Assembly: GCA_947474005.1 (NCBI GenBank)
Contig: CANJHI010000012.1
Coordinates: 1 to 57,158 of the forward strand
DNA: 57,158 nt
Direction of reading: 5' to 3'
Source of the DNA: Alphaproteobacteria bacterium
GTDB taxonomy: Bacteria > Pseudomonadota > Alphaproteobacteria > Reyranellales > Reyranellaceae
The number at the start of each line of letters is the position of its first letter. Position 1 is the stretch's first letter. Made by a program: the position numbers and the translations under genes. The notes under the pieces are model-generated. The model saw nothing but the letters and a program-made list of their open reading frames with translations, searched no databases and was not told the DNA's origin. Shown here in pieces: positions 15,897-25,782 of this stretch.

Positions 15897-17230
15897 CGGA
15901 TCCTTTCGTCGAAGAAGTCGAGCGCGCGGAAGGCGCCGCCGATCGCCGGCAGGAACCACGGCTTGCCGGTATAGAGCGGAATCGCGGGCAGCGGGGCATC
16001 GCCGAACGGCATGCGGCCGTGAGGGCGGCCGTGCAGGCGGCCGGCGATCGAGCGGCCCATGGCGTCGCCCAGGAAGGGCATCATCGACACACCCGAGCCG
16101 TTGCAGCCCAGCACGAAGTGCAGCCCGTCAATCTCGCCGGCATGCGGCAGGGCATCGTAGGTGAAGGCGACATTGCCCTGCCAGGTGTGCGTGACCTTGA
16201 CCTCGGCCAGCTCGGGGAAGCGCTTGACCAGCGCGGCATGCAGCAGGCGAGCGCGCTTCTCGCCGTCGATCTCGGTGAAGCGGGCGCGGCCGCCGAAGAT
16301 CACGCGCTTGCCGTCGGGCGAGAGCCGGTAGTAGTTCAGCACCCGGCGCGTCTCGGAGAAGGTACGGCCGCGCGGACAGAGTTTCAGCGCCAGGCCCTGA
16401 GGCAGTTCCTCGGTCGCGATGACATGGCTGGCGATGGGCACGAGGCGGCGCTGCAGCTTGGGTGTCACCCCGCCGGTGTAGCCGTTGGTGGCGATCACGA
16501 CATGGCGGGCCTGCATCTCGCCGGCGGTCGTGGCGATCCGCCAGCCGTCGCCTGAACGCGTGAGGCCGGTGGCGCGGCAGTGGCCGGCCAACGTGATCGA
16601 ATTGCGCCGTCGGACCGCGGCCAGCAGGCCGCCGTAGAAGAGGGCGGGATGCAGCTTGCCCGCGGTCTCCAGCACCATGCCGCCGTGATAATAGTCGCTG
16701 CCGATTTCCCGACGCTGCTCCTCGCGATTGACGAGGTAGCAGTCGGCAGCTCCGCCGGCGCGCAGCTTGTCGTAGCGCTTGCGCAGACCCTCGTAGTGCG
16801 AGGCGGCGCAGGCGCCGAGAAAACGGCCGCGCTGCTCGAGATGGCAGTCGATGTTTTCCTTTTCCACCAGGTCGAACAGCCCACGGTAGGCCTCGACCGC
16901 CCAGCCGACGACATCGCGCACCAGGTCGGGCGAGTAGTCGAGGCTCTTGCCGGTAAAACTCTTGCCGATCGAGAGACCGGCGCTGATCGCGCCGCCGCTG
17001 CGCGTGCTGGCGCCCGAGCCGAATTCCGCCGCCTCCAGCACCACGCTCTGGATGCCCGAATCGGCCAGCGCCCGCGCCGCCGCAAGGCCGGCATAGCCGC
17101 CGCCCACCACCACGACGTCGGTGCTTGCCGGCAACGACGGTGCCTCGATCGCCTGCGGCCTGAAAGCCTCCCACCAGTAGGGCTCGTCCTTGAAGCCGCT
17201 CGCGAGGATCGACTGGCCATTCTCAGGCAT
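15893..17230 (-). CDS. FAD-dependent amine oxidase (DAO family, PuuB-like)
   Basis: 445 residues. The ADP-binding GGGYAG motif is at 43-48, after an N-terminal YWWEAFRP segment characteristic of gamma-glutamylputrescine oxidase-like proteins. Further shared motifs are GSGASTRSGG, SDYYHGGMV, IATNGYTGGVTP and FGGRARFT. The reaction is probably oxidative deamination of a secondary amine with release of hydrogen peroxide. A paralogue with the same motifs lies at 27393. The start is ATG 17230, 100 bases from the divergent LysR gene, which likely regulates it. The stop overlaps the DUF2817 start. Confidence 0.88.
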   Translation of the reverse strand: MPENGQSILASGFKDEPYWWEAFRPQAIEAPSLPASTDVVVVGGGYAGLAAARALADSGIQSVVLEAAEFGSGASTRSGGAISAGLSIGKSFTGKSLDYSPDLVRDVVGWAVEAYRGLFDLVEKENIDCHLEQRGRFLGACAASHYEGLRKRYDKLRAGGAADCYLVNREEQRREIGSDYYHGGMVLETAGKLHPALFYGGLLAAVRRRNSITLAGHCRATGLTRSGDGWRIATTAGEMQARHVVIATNGYTGGVTPKLQRRLVPIASHVIATEELPQGLALKLCPRGRTFSETRRVLNYYRLSPDGKRVIFGGRARFTEIDGEKRARLLHAALVKRFPELAEVKVTHTWQGNVAFTYDALPHAGEIDGLHFVLGCNGSGVSMMPFLGDAMGRSIAGRLHGRPHGRMPFGDAPLPAIPLYTGKPWFLPAIGGAFRALDFFDERIR

Positions 17231-17311
17231 GAAAACACTCTTCGACAAAACGTTGAGGATTGGGACTTTTGGCTTGTCGTCCGCGGAGGTCAAAGTCATT
17301 GTCGGAGCAAG

Positions 17312-17331
17312 ATAATTCCCCGGAGTTATGA
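17312..17331. promoter_or_regulatory. Putative LysR-type operator in divergent intergenic region
   Basis: ATAATTCC at 17312-17319 and GGAGTTAT at 17322-17329 form an inverted repeat with one mismatch, overlapping the start codon of the LysR gene. The 20-base element matches 16 of 20 positions with 23580-23599, upstream of a binding-protein gene. This suggests one regulator for both promoters. Confidence 0.45.
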
Positions 17332-18227
17332 TGATCACGTCGCGGCAGCTCGAAGCGTTTCGCGCCATCATGGAGCACGGCACGGTGACGGCGGCGGCCG
17401 AGCGGCTGGGCGTGTCGCAGCCGGCGGTGAGCAAGATCCTCGCCGGCCTTGAATTGGAGATCGGCTATCCGCTGTTCACCCGCATCAAGCGGCGGCTGGC
17501 GCCGACCAGCGAGGCGCGGCTGCTCGCGGCCGAGGTGACGCGGCTCTATCACAGCCTCGACCGCATCAGCGAGATGGCGCGCGAGATCCGCGACCGCCAG
17601 GTCGGCGACCTGCACGTCTATTCGACGCCGGCGCTGGGACGCACCGTGCTGCCGGATGTGATGGCGGGCTTCGTCAAGCGCCACGCCAAGGCGCACATCG
17701 TGTTTCATGTGCGCAGTTCCACCTACATCAACCAGAAGATGGTCGATCAGCAGATCGACCTCGGCTTCTCGATGATGCCGTTCGAGCATCCGTCCATGGT
17801 GACCGAGGAGCTGAGCCGGGCCGCGGCGGTCTGCGTGCTGCCGGGCGATCATCGCCTGGCGCGCCGCAAGCTGATCCGCCCGGCCGACCTGCGCGGCGAA
17901 CGCTTTCTCTCGTTCCCGCTCGACGGCCGCATGCGCCACCTGATCGACGCCGCCTTCGAGCAGGAACGTATCGAACGCAGCCTGCAGATCGACGTCTATT
18001 CCTCGGCCGACGCCTGTGCGCTGGCGGCGCGCGGGCTCGGCGTATCGATCGTCGAGCCCTTCACGGCGCGCGACTATGAGCGCGACGGCATCGCCGTGGT
18101 GCCGTTCGAGCCGCGCATCCGCTACCTGTTCCGCGCCATGCGGCCGCGCTTTCGCAAGCCGTCGCGCCTGGCCGATGCTTTCCTCGACGCGGTGAAGGCC
18201 CATCTGCGGACCAACGGCTGGGCCTGA
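17328..18227 (+). CDS. LysR-family transcriptional regulator
   Basis: 299 residues. The N-terminal winged helix-turn-helix (residues 4-62) includes GTVTAAAERLGVSQPAVSKILAGLE, and the rest is a typical periplasmic-binding-like effector domain. It is divergent from the FAD oxidase operon, the standard LysR arrangement, and probably senses the substrate of that pathway. Two in-frame ATG codons begin at 17328 and 17331; the second is better spaced from CGGAG. A dyad overlaps this start, suggesting autorepression. The gene is followed by a 12-bp tandem repeat and a convergent permease gene. Confidence 0.93.
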   Translation: MMITSRQLEAFRAIMEHGTVTAAAERLGVSQPAVSKILAGLELEIGYPLFTRIKRRLAPTSEARLLAAEVTRLYHSLDRISEMAREIRDRQVGDLHVYSTPALGRTVLPDVMAGFVKRHAKAHIVFHVRSSTYINQKMVDQQIDLGFSMMPFEHPSMVTEELSRAAAVCVLPGDHRLARRKLIRPADLRGERFLSFPLDGRMRHLIDAAFEQERIERSLQIDVYSSADACALAARGLGVSIVEPFTARDYERDGIAVVPFEPRIRYLFRAMRPRFRKPSRLADAFLDAVKAHLRTNGWA

Positions 18228-18228
18228 A

Positions 18229-18252
18229 CGATCACGCCCCCGATCACGCCCC
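18229..18252. repeat. 12-bp exact tandem repeat between convergent genes
   Basis: CGATCACGCCCC occurs twice back to back (18229-18240 and 18241-18252) directly after the LysR stop codon. A TGATC/GATCA inverted repeat follows over the stop of the permease gene. Confidence 0.75.
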
Positions 18253-18255
18253 TGA

Positions 18256-19068
18256 TCAGGCCGGATCATGGGCCACGAAGAATTCAAGGCCGATCAGGCG
18301 TTCCAGCAGCATCACGACGGCCAGCGTGACCACGACCGTGGCGGTCGAGATCGCCGCCAGCACCGGCGAGGCGTTCTCCTGGATGAAGGCGTAGATCTGC
18401 ACTGGCAGCGTCGTGGTCTCGGGACCGGTCAGGAACATGGTGACGGTCACCTCGTCGAACGAGATGATGAAGGTGAAGAGCAGCGCCGTGACCAGGCCGG
18501 AGCGCGCCAGCGGCAGGGCAATGCCCAGCGCCAGGCGGCGCTCGTCGGCCCCCAGCAGCGAGGCCGCCTCGACGATCTCGCCGTCGATGCGTGCCATGGC
18601 GACGGCGATCGGCCGCCAGGCGAAGGGCAGCGTGACCACGACATGGGCCGCTACGATGCCGCCCACCGTGCCGAGGTGGCCGGTGAGCGCCAGCACGTTG
18701 ACCAGCGCCACGCCGAGTGCGGCATGGGGAAAGAACAGAGGCGACATCACCACCAGTTCGAATGCGGGGAGCCAACGTGGCTTCAGGCGATGGCAGGCAT
18801 AGGCGCCGGCGAAGGCGATGGCGGTGGCAAGCACGGCCACGATGGAGGCGATCGCGAGGCTGGTCGCGAACGCCGACAGCCAGCGCGGATCGGTGGCGGC
18901 TTCGAGGTACCAGCGCAGGCTGAGCTCGCCCGGCGGGAAGCGGAGATAGCCGGTGGCGGCGAACGAGGTGGCGGCAATAACCAGGATCGGCGCCGGCAGA
19001 AAGAGCAGCAGCGCGAACGAACCGGCGCGACCGAGCTTCACCAAGGGTGCGTTCATCGGCCCGTTCAT
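18256..19068 (-). CDS. ABC permease, PotC/YdcV-like
   Basis: 270 residues with six predicted helices and the binding-protein-dependent permease EAA loop (EIVEAASLLGADERRLALGIALPL). The segment SFDEVTVTMFLTG is typical of spermidine/putrescine-type PotC permeases. It is the last gene of a minus-strand importer operon starting at 23500. The ATG at 19068 overlaps the upstream stop (ATGA). A near-identical 12-base duplication gives a second in-frame ATG at 19056. Confidence 0.9.
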   Translation of the reverse strand: MNGPMNAPLVKLGRAGSFALLLFLPAPILVIAATSFAATGYLRFPPGELSLRWYLEAATDPRWLSAFATSLAIASIVAVLATAIAFAGAYACHRLKPRWLPAFELVVMSPLFFPHAALGVALVNVLALTGHLGTVGGIVAAHVVVTLPFAWRPIAVAMARIDGEIVEAASLLGADERRLALGIALPLARSGLVTALLFTFIISFDEVTVTMFLTGPETTTLPVQIYAFIQENASPVLAAISTATVVVTLAVVMLLERLIGLEFFVAHDPA

Positions 19069-19901
19069 CGATCCGCCTTCGGCACCAGCGCGCCTTCGAG
19101 GGCGCGCAGCACGACCAGGCCAAGCCCGCTCAGCAGCAGCAGGCAGAGCGCCCAGGCCGAGGCCTTGCTCATGTTGAAGTTGTAGACGACCTCCTGATAG
19201 ATCTGCGTGCCGGCCATTTTCTGGCGCAAACCGCCCAGCAGGATCGGCGTCACGATGGCGCCCATCGAGGTAAGGAAAGTGATGCCGATGCCGGTGAAGA
19301 CGCCGGGCAGCGACAGCGGCAGCACGACGCGACGCCAGGTGTCGAAACCCGAGGCGCCCAGCGATTCGCTTGCCTCCTCCAACCGGGTGTCGATCTGCAG
19401 CAGCACCGACAGGGTGGCGATCACCGCGAACGGCATCAGCACGTGGGTGAGGCCGATCACAACGCCGAGATCGTTGAAGATCAGCGGCAGTGGCGACTGG
19501 ATGGCGCCGATCCAGGCGAGCGCCTCGTTCAGGAATCCCTTGGGGCCCAGGATGACCAGCCAGCCGTAGGTGCGCACGACGAGGCTGACCAGCCACGGCA
19601 CCAGCACGATCACCAGCAGGAGATTGCGCCAGCGCGGCAGGCGCCACAGCAGCCAGGCGATGGGATAGGCCAACACCGCCGCGGCCAGCGCCACCACGAC
19701 CGAGATCGAGACGGTGCGCAGCAAGACTTCATGATAGTCGGTCCGCTCGACGATCTGGCGAAAATAGACGAGCGAGAAACCGTCCTTGGTCCAGAAGGCA
19801 TTCAGGAACAGCAGCACGACCGAGCCCAGAAACAGCGCGAGCACCAGCAGGGCCGGCAGCAGCAGCCAGCCCAGGCTTCGCGGAGTCGCGCTGGTCCGCA
19901 T
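19065..19901 (-). CDS. ABC permease, PotB/YdcU-like
   Basis: 278 residues, six hydrophobic segments, with the EAA-loop sequence EEASESLGASGFDTWRRVVLPL. It pairs with the downstream PotC-like permease to form the membrane channel of the importer. The start ATG at 19901 comes one base after the amidase stop codon (19903), so translation is likely coupled to the amidase. Confidence 0.9.
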   Translation of the reverse strand: MRTSATPRSLGWLLLPALLVLALFLGSVVLLFLNAFWTKDGFSLVYFRQIVERTDYHEVLLRTVSISVVVALAAAVLAYPIAWLLWRLPRWRNLLLVIVLVPWLVSLVVRTYGWLVILGPKGFLNEALAWIGAIQSPLPLIFNDLGVVIGLTHVLMPFAVIATLSVLLQIDTRLEEASESLGASGFDTWRRVVLPLSLPGVFTGIGITFLTSMGAIVTPILLGGLRQKMAGTQIYQEVVYNFNMSKASAWALCLLLLSGLGLVVLRALEGALVPKADR

Positions 19902-19902
19902 G

Positions 19903-21345
19903 CTAGAATCCGGCGGCGAAGCCGGGCGGGAACTCGGCCGAGGCGTTGGTTTCGGTGTCGAAGGCCTGGGCGAGCTGGATCAGATGCGCCTCGGCGTACC
20001 ACGGCGCCACGAAATGGATGCCGATCGGCAGGCCGGCCTTCGAGCGGCCGTAGGGAATGCTGATCGCCGGATGCCCGGTCATGTTGAAGGGGATGGTGTA
20101 GGTGTACCAGGCCGCGCGCAGGTCGCCGATCGGCTTGCCGTCGACGACGAGCGGCGCGAACTGGTCCTGGGTGGCGAGCGGCGCCGGCGTGGCGACGGTC
20201 GGCGTCAGAAGCAGGTCGCAGTCGGCGAAAAGCTTCTGCACCGACTTGTAGGCAGTCGTCCGGTCCATCAGCGCCCGGCGCAGCATGACGACGTCGACGG
20301 CATCGCCCTCGTCGAGCGTCTTGGCGAACGACGGGTCGAGGTCGGCGCGGCGGTTTTTCAGGATCTCGCCGAAACGCTCGATCTGGTTGGCGCGCAGGAT
20401 CAGCCGCGCCACGTCGAGTTTCCAGTCGATCTCGCGCCCGTCCATCTCCTTGATGCGCGCGCCGCGCTTGTCGAGGAAGGCGAGGGCAGCGTCGAGCCGG
20501 GCCTCGGTGTCGGGATCGAGATAGCCGCCGGTCATGCGGCGGATGACGGTGATGCGCTTGCCGGCGATCGGGTCTTCCGCCCCCTGCGGCCAGGCGAACG
20601 GCGTGCGGCCGATGGCGAGCGTCCACGGGTCGTCGCCATGGCCGCGCGACATCGACACGAGGCCGGTGCCGAGATCGGCCGGATGGCGCGCCATGACGCC
20701 CAGGTACGTCAGCTGGCCGAACTGGTCGGGCGGCACTTCGTGCGGCACGCGGCCGAGCGTGGCTTTGAGGCCATAGACGCCGCAGCAGGCCGCCGGAATG
20801 CGGCCCGAGCCCGCGCCGTCGGTCGACATGGCGATCGGCCCGAGGCCCAGCGCCACCGAAACGGCGGCGCCGCCGCTCGATCCACCCGACGTGTGGTCTC
20901 GGTTCCACGGATTGCGCGTGATGCCGTGCAGGCGGCTGTCGGTCAGCACCTTGTGGCCGAACTCCGGCGTCGTGGTCTTGGCGAATAGCACGGCGTCGGC
21001 CGCCTTCCACTGGCCGATGGCACTGGCGTCGACCGCGGGCACGTTGTCCTTCATCGTGAGCGAGGCGAAGGCGGTACGCAGGCCCTTGGTCAGGATCAGG
21101 TCCTTGGCCGACACCGGCACTGCGGCGAGCGCACCGAACTCGGCGCCTTGCTTGCGGCGGGCATCGAGCGCATCGGCCGCCTGGCGCGCTCCGTCGGCAT
21201 CGAGGGTGGCGATGGGGTTATAAGGCTCGGCGCGCTTGCAGCGTTCGAGCACGCCCTCGACGATGTCGCGCGCCGCGACCTTGCCCGAGGTGAAGGCTGT
21301 TACGAGATCGGCAATGGGCCGGCCGGCGAAATCCTGTGCGGGCAT
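19903..21345 (-). CDS. Amidase-signature family hydrolase
   Basis: 480 residues of the amidase signature superfamily. The Ser-cisSer-Lys triad can be read as Lys81 (PVSAKD), Ser156 in GGSSGG and the nucleophile Ser180 in DGAGSGRIPA. It hydrolyses a C-N amide bond in the cytoplasm. The gene sits inside an ABC importer operon between ATPase and permease genes, with 11 and 1 base gaps. The imported compound is therefore likely an amide or is converted by this enzyme. No signal peptide was seen. Glutamyl-tRNA amidotransferase subunit A is unlikely, because gatB and gatC are absent and the sequence is of the catabolic type. Confidence 0.9.
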   Translation of the reverse strand: MPAQDFAGRPIADLVTAFTSGKVAARDIVEGVLERCKRAEPYNPIATLDADGARQAADALDARRKQGAEFGALAAVPVSAKDLILTKGLRTAFASLTMKDNVPAVDASAIGQWKAADAVLFAKTTTPEFGHKVLTDSRLHGITRNPWNRDHTSGGSSGGAAVSVALGLGPIAMSTDGAGSGRIPAACCGVYGLKATLGRVPHEVPPDQFGQLTYLGVMARHPADLGTGLVSMSRGHGDDPWTLAIGRTPFAWPQGAEDPIAGKRITVIRRMTGGYLDPDTEARLDAALAFLDKRGARIKEMDGREIDWKLDVARLILRANQIERFGEILKNRRADLDPSFAKTLDEGDAVDVVMLRRALMDRTTAYKSVQKLFADCDLLLTPTVATPAPLATQDQFAPLVVDGKPIGDLRAAWYTYTIPFNMTGHPAISIPYGRSKAGLPIGIHFVAPWYAEAHLIQLAQAFDTETNASAEFPPGFAAGF

Positions 21346-21356
21346 GGGGCGGTCTT

Positions 21357-22451
21357 TCAGGGGTTGGCGAACACGGTGAGGGAATCGGTAGCGAGCGAGA
21401 GCCGCACCAATTGGTTTTCGACCAGTTGGGCGGTGGGCGTATTGGTCATCATGAGGCCGGTGAGCGGTCCGTGCACGGTATCGAAGGAGACCTTCAGCAT
21501 CGGACCCAGTCGATGGAGCGCGCCGACGCGCGCCTCGAACGAGGCACCAGTGTCAGCTGCGGCGCCGGAGCCGTGTTGCACTGATATGGATTCGGGCCGG
21601 CAGGCGACGTCGCAGCTCGCGCCGGCGCGCGTCTTGCCGATCACGGCCGCCAGCGGCAAGCGGAACCGACGGCCGCCGACGTCGATCTCCGCCGAGGCAG
21701 CGTCGATCGAGACGATGCGGCCCGGCAGCATGTTGATGTCGCCCACGAAGCGGGCAACGAAGGGCGAGGTGGGGCGGCGGTAGATTTCGCCCGGCGTGCC
21801 CACCTGCTGCACCCGGCCGCCGTCCATCACGACGATGATGTCGGAGAGCAGCGTCGCCTCTTCCTGATCGTGCGTGACGAAGACAAAGGTGGTGGCGAGC
21901 TGGCGCTGGATCGACTTCAGTTCGACCTGGAGCTGGCGGCGAAGTTGTAGGTCGAGCGCGCTCAAGGGTTCGTCGAGCAGCAGGATGGCGGGCTCCAGCA
22001 CCAGCGATCGCGCCAGCGCCACGCGCTGTTTCTGGCCGCCCGAGAGCTGACCGATCCGACGGCGCTCGAAGCCCGCCAGCCCGACCAGGCCGAGAAAGCG
22101 CGAAACCGGACCCGCGATATCGGCGGCCGGCGCGCCGCGCACTTTCAGGCCGTAGGCGACGTTTTCGAACACGTCGAGATGGGGAAACAGCGCCAGGTTC
22201 TGGAACACCATGCCGATCGGCCGCCGCCGGGGCGGCACGCCCTGCATGGCTGCACCGTCGATGGCGATGGCGCCGCGGCTGGGTTCGAGGAAGCCCGCGA
22301 TCAGGCGCAGCAACGTGGTCTTGCCGCAGCCCGACGGTCCCAGCAGCGTGACGAAGCTGCCGCCCTCGATCGCGAGATCGACCGCGTTCAGCACCGTCGT
22401 GGTGCCGAATTCCTTGCCGACTCCCGCGACCGAAATTGAGCCTCGTCTCAC
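21357..22451 (-). CDS. ABC transporter ATPase, PotA-like
   Basis: 364 residues. Walker A GPSGCGKT at 38-45, the LSGGQKQR signature, Walker B LLLDEPLSALD and the HDQEEA switch are all present. A C-terminal TOBE-like beta domain follows, as in PotA/UgpC ATPases. It energises the permease pair at 18256-19901. The start is GTG at 22451, overlapping the stop of the binding-protein gene as GTGA. Confidence 0.92.
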   Translation of the reverse strand: MRRGSISVAGVGKEFGTTTVLNAVDLAIEGGSFVTLLGPSGCGKTTLLRLIAGFLEPSRGAIAIDGAAMQGVPPRRRPIGMVFQNLALFPHLDVFENVAYGLKVRGAPAADIAGPVSRFLGLVGLAGFERRRIGQLSGGQKQRVALARSLVLEPAILLLDEPLSALDLQLRRQLQVELKSIQRQLATTFVFVTHDQEEATLLSDIIVVMDGGRVQQVGTPGEIYRRPTSPFVARFVGDINMLPGRIVSIDAASAEIDVGGRRFRLPLAAVIGKTRAGASCDVACRPESISVQHGSGAAADTGASFEARVGALHRLGPMLKVSFDTVHGPLTGLMMTNTPTAQLVENQLVRLSLATDSLTVFANP

Positions 22452-23500
22452 TGCTTGACGCCGGACATCAGCTTCTCGGCGCGGTTGACGCGCTCCTCGT
22501 TGTGCTCGACCACGACCCGCCAGTCGGGCGAATAGAGGCTCTGCACGATCTTCTCGTAGGGCTGGCCCAGGGTCTTCTGCAGGTCATCCGGCAGCTTGAC
22601 CTTGGAATTCATCGGCAGCCAGCCGTCGAGCAGCGCGGCACGAAGCTGCGGTTCGACGCCAGCGATGTAATTCATCCAGACCAGCGACTTGTCCTGGTTC
22701 TTGGCGCCCTTCGGGATCACCACCACGTAGGGCAGCATCAACGCGCCTTCCTTGGGAATCACGATGTCGACATTGGTCGCCCCCTGGCGGCGCAGGCTCC
22801 AGACGCGCGAGGCGTAGAACGGCACGGCCGCGACCTCGCCGCGCGTCAGCAGCGTATTCATGTGGGCGAGCGAGGTGTAGGTCGTCAGCACGTTGGGCAC
22901 GATCTTCTCGAGCAGCTTGAAGCCCGGCTCGATGTCTTTCTCGCTGCCGCCCATGGCCTTGGCCATGATCACGGCGTCGTAGGGCGCGAGATAGACCGGC
23001 CGCGTGAGCGAAAGCTTGCCCTTCCACTTGGCGTCGGCCAGGCCCTGCCACGAGGCGAAGTCCGCTGCCTTGGCGAGGTCGGTGTTGAAGGCGATGCCGT
23101 AGTAGGTGAAGTAGACCGGCAGGCCGACATGGCGGCCGGCCTTGTCCTTGGTCAGGAACTTCGTGTCGACATCGGCGATGCCGGGAAGCTGCTTGTCGTC
23201 GAAGCTCTCGATGAGGCCGGCATTGGATAGAGCAATCGCCTCGAAATAGGTGACGAGGGCGAGATTGTACTGATTGGCGGCGGCCGGGGAGCGGAGCGCG
23301 CCCGCGGGGTTGGGTACCTCGACCATCTTCACCGTGTAGCCGCCGGTCGGCGTGAACTGCTTGATGAAGGCCTCGCGCCAGGTATTGGCCCCGCCGCCGC
23401 CCCACACCGCCATAACCAGGTCGCCCTGGGCCACGGCAGGCGCGGCGCCGAGGCAGGCGAGCGCCGCCGTGCAGGCAAGAGCCTTCAATCGCTTCAGCAT
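22448..23500 (-). CDS. ABC substrate-binding protein, PotD-like (family 1)
   Basis: 350 residues with a Sec signal ending at PAVAQ. The early motif VMAVWGGGGANTWREAF and the later VPVYFTYYGIAFNTDL-like segments (here GLPVYFTYYG) are typical of spermidine/putrescine-type receptors. It is the first gene of the minus-strand importer operon, so the substrate is probably a polyamine, opine or related amine. It is divergent from a second importer of the same class at 23669. Confidence 0.88.
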   Translation of the reverse strand: MLKRLKALACTAALACLGAAPAVAQGDLVMAVWGGGGANTWREAFIKQFTPTGGYTVKMVEVPNPAGALRSPAAANQYNLALVTYFEAIALSNAGLIESFDDKQLPGIADVDTKFLTKDKAGRHVGLPVYFTYYGIAFNTDLAKAADFASWQGLADAKWKGKLSLTRPVYLAPYDAVIMAKAMGGSEKDIEPGFKLLEKIVPNVLTTYTSLAHMNTLLTRGEVAAVPFYASRVWSLRRQGATNVDIVIPKEGALMLPYVVVIPKGAKNQDKSLVWMNYIAGVEPQLRAALLDGWLPMNSKVKLPDDLQKTLGQPYEKIVQSLYSPDWRVVVEHNEERVNRAEKLMSGVKQ

Positions 23501-23579
23501 CCCGGTCCCCCTCGCAAAGACATCCCCGGAAAAATATGAAGGCCAGCGGGGGCAGCGGAAAATTCATTCGTCCCGGATG

Positions 23580-23599
23580 ATCATTCCGCCGGGTTATGA
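23580..23599. promoter_or_regulatory. Second copy of the LysR-region motif
   Basis: The 20-base sequence starting ATCATTCCGCC matches the dyad at 17312-17331 in 16 of 20 positions. It lies midway in the 168-base gap between two divergent importer operons (starts at 23500 and 23669). A related half copy (TTCATTCGTCCCGGATGA) sits just upstream. Confidence 0.4.
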
Positions 23600-23668
23600 C
23601 CTATCGCTGTTGCCCGCGTCGGAGGCCGCACCTAGAGTTCGCCGGGGAATCACAGGAGCGGGGCTTAC

Positions 23669-24729
23669 ATGGACACCAGGAAATTGAACCGACGCCAGGC
23701 CGTGTCGTTGCTGGGCGGCGCTGCCGCCGTCGGTGCCGCGGGTCCCGCTTTCGGCCAGACCGAACCGCCAAAGCCTGCCCAGATCGTCGTCAATCACTCC
23801 GGCGGTTCGATGGGCACGGCGATGCGCAAGGCCTTCTTCAACGGCTTCGAGAAGAAGTACGGCATCCGCGTCGTCGAGACGAGCCCGGCCGATTTCGGCA
23901 AGCTGCGCGCCATGGTCGAGTCGGGCAATGTCGAATGGGACATCACCGAGATCGGCGGCCAGGACGCGATCCGCGCCACCAAGCTCGGGCTGGTCGAGAA
24001 GATCGATGGCAAGATCGTCGACCGCTCGGGATATCCCGAGAAGGTCCGCACCGACTTCGTCTTCGCCTCGTCGGTCTACACGACGATCATCGGCTACCGC
24101 ACCGACGTGTTCAAGAATGGCACCCAGCCCAAGAGCTGGGCCGACTGGTGGGACACCAAGAAGTTTCCCGGCGCGCGCTCGATGCGCAACCATCCGACCG
24201 ACAATCTCGAATTCGCGCTGATCGCCGACGGCGTGCCGATGGACAAGATCTATCCCATCGATTTCGACCGCGCCTTCAAGAAGCTTGACCAGATCAAGCC
24301 GGCCGTCACGGTGTGGTGGTCGACCGGCCAGCAGCCGGCGCAGCTCCTGCTCGACAAGGAAGTCGTGCTGGCGACGGGCTGGAACGGCCGCTTCTACGAC
24401 ATCATCAAGAAGGGCGCGCCGGTTGCCATCGAATGGAACGAGGGCGCGCTGAAGCAGGGCAGCTTCGTCATTCCCAAGGGCGCCAAGAATCCCTACTGGG
24501 CGAACAAGATGCTGGCCGAGATGTCGGTGCCGCAGCAGCAGGCGGTCTACGCCACCGAGCTCGGCTATCCCGGCCTCAACCTCGAATCGCTGAAGTACGT
24601 CGACGACAAGGTGAAGCCCTTCCTGCCGACGCAGTACATCGACAAGCAGTTCTGGATCGACGACGCCTGGTACGCCGAGAACGGCAACAAGGCGATTGAG
24701 TTGTGGAACGCCTGGATGCTGAAGAAGGC

Positions 24730-24733
<4 letters not shown>
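23669..24733 (+). CDS. ABC substrate-binding protein, PotD-like, putative Tat signal
   Basis: 354 residues. The N-terminus MDTRKLNRRQAVSLLGGAAA has the twin-arginine pattern before the hydrophobic core, so export by Tat is likely. The mature domain (SGGSMGTAMRKAFFNGFEKKYGI, then WAGW-like RTDVFKNG and WWDTKKFPG) fits family-1 spermidine/putrescine-type receptors. It heads a five-gene operon: receptor, ATPase, two permeases and FAD oxidase. Its stop codon overlaps the ATPase start (ATGATG). Confidence 0.9.
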
Positions 24734-25770
<1,037 letters not shown>

Positions 25771-25782
25771 GCCCGCGGTCCA

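Noticed and set aside
25771-25781. Partial copy of the REP-like sequence (GCCCGCGGTCC)
   Set aside because: Only 11-12 bases, no paired arm, and GC-rich strings of this kind are frequent here.
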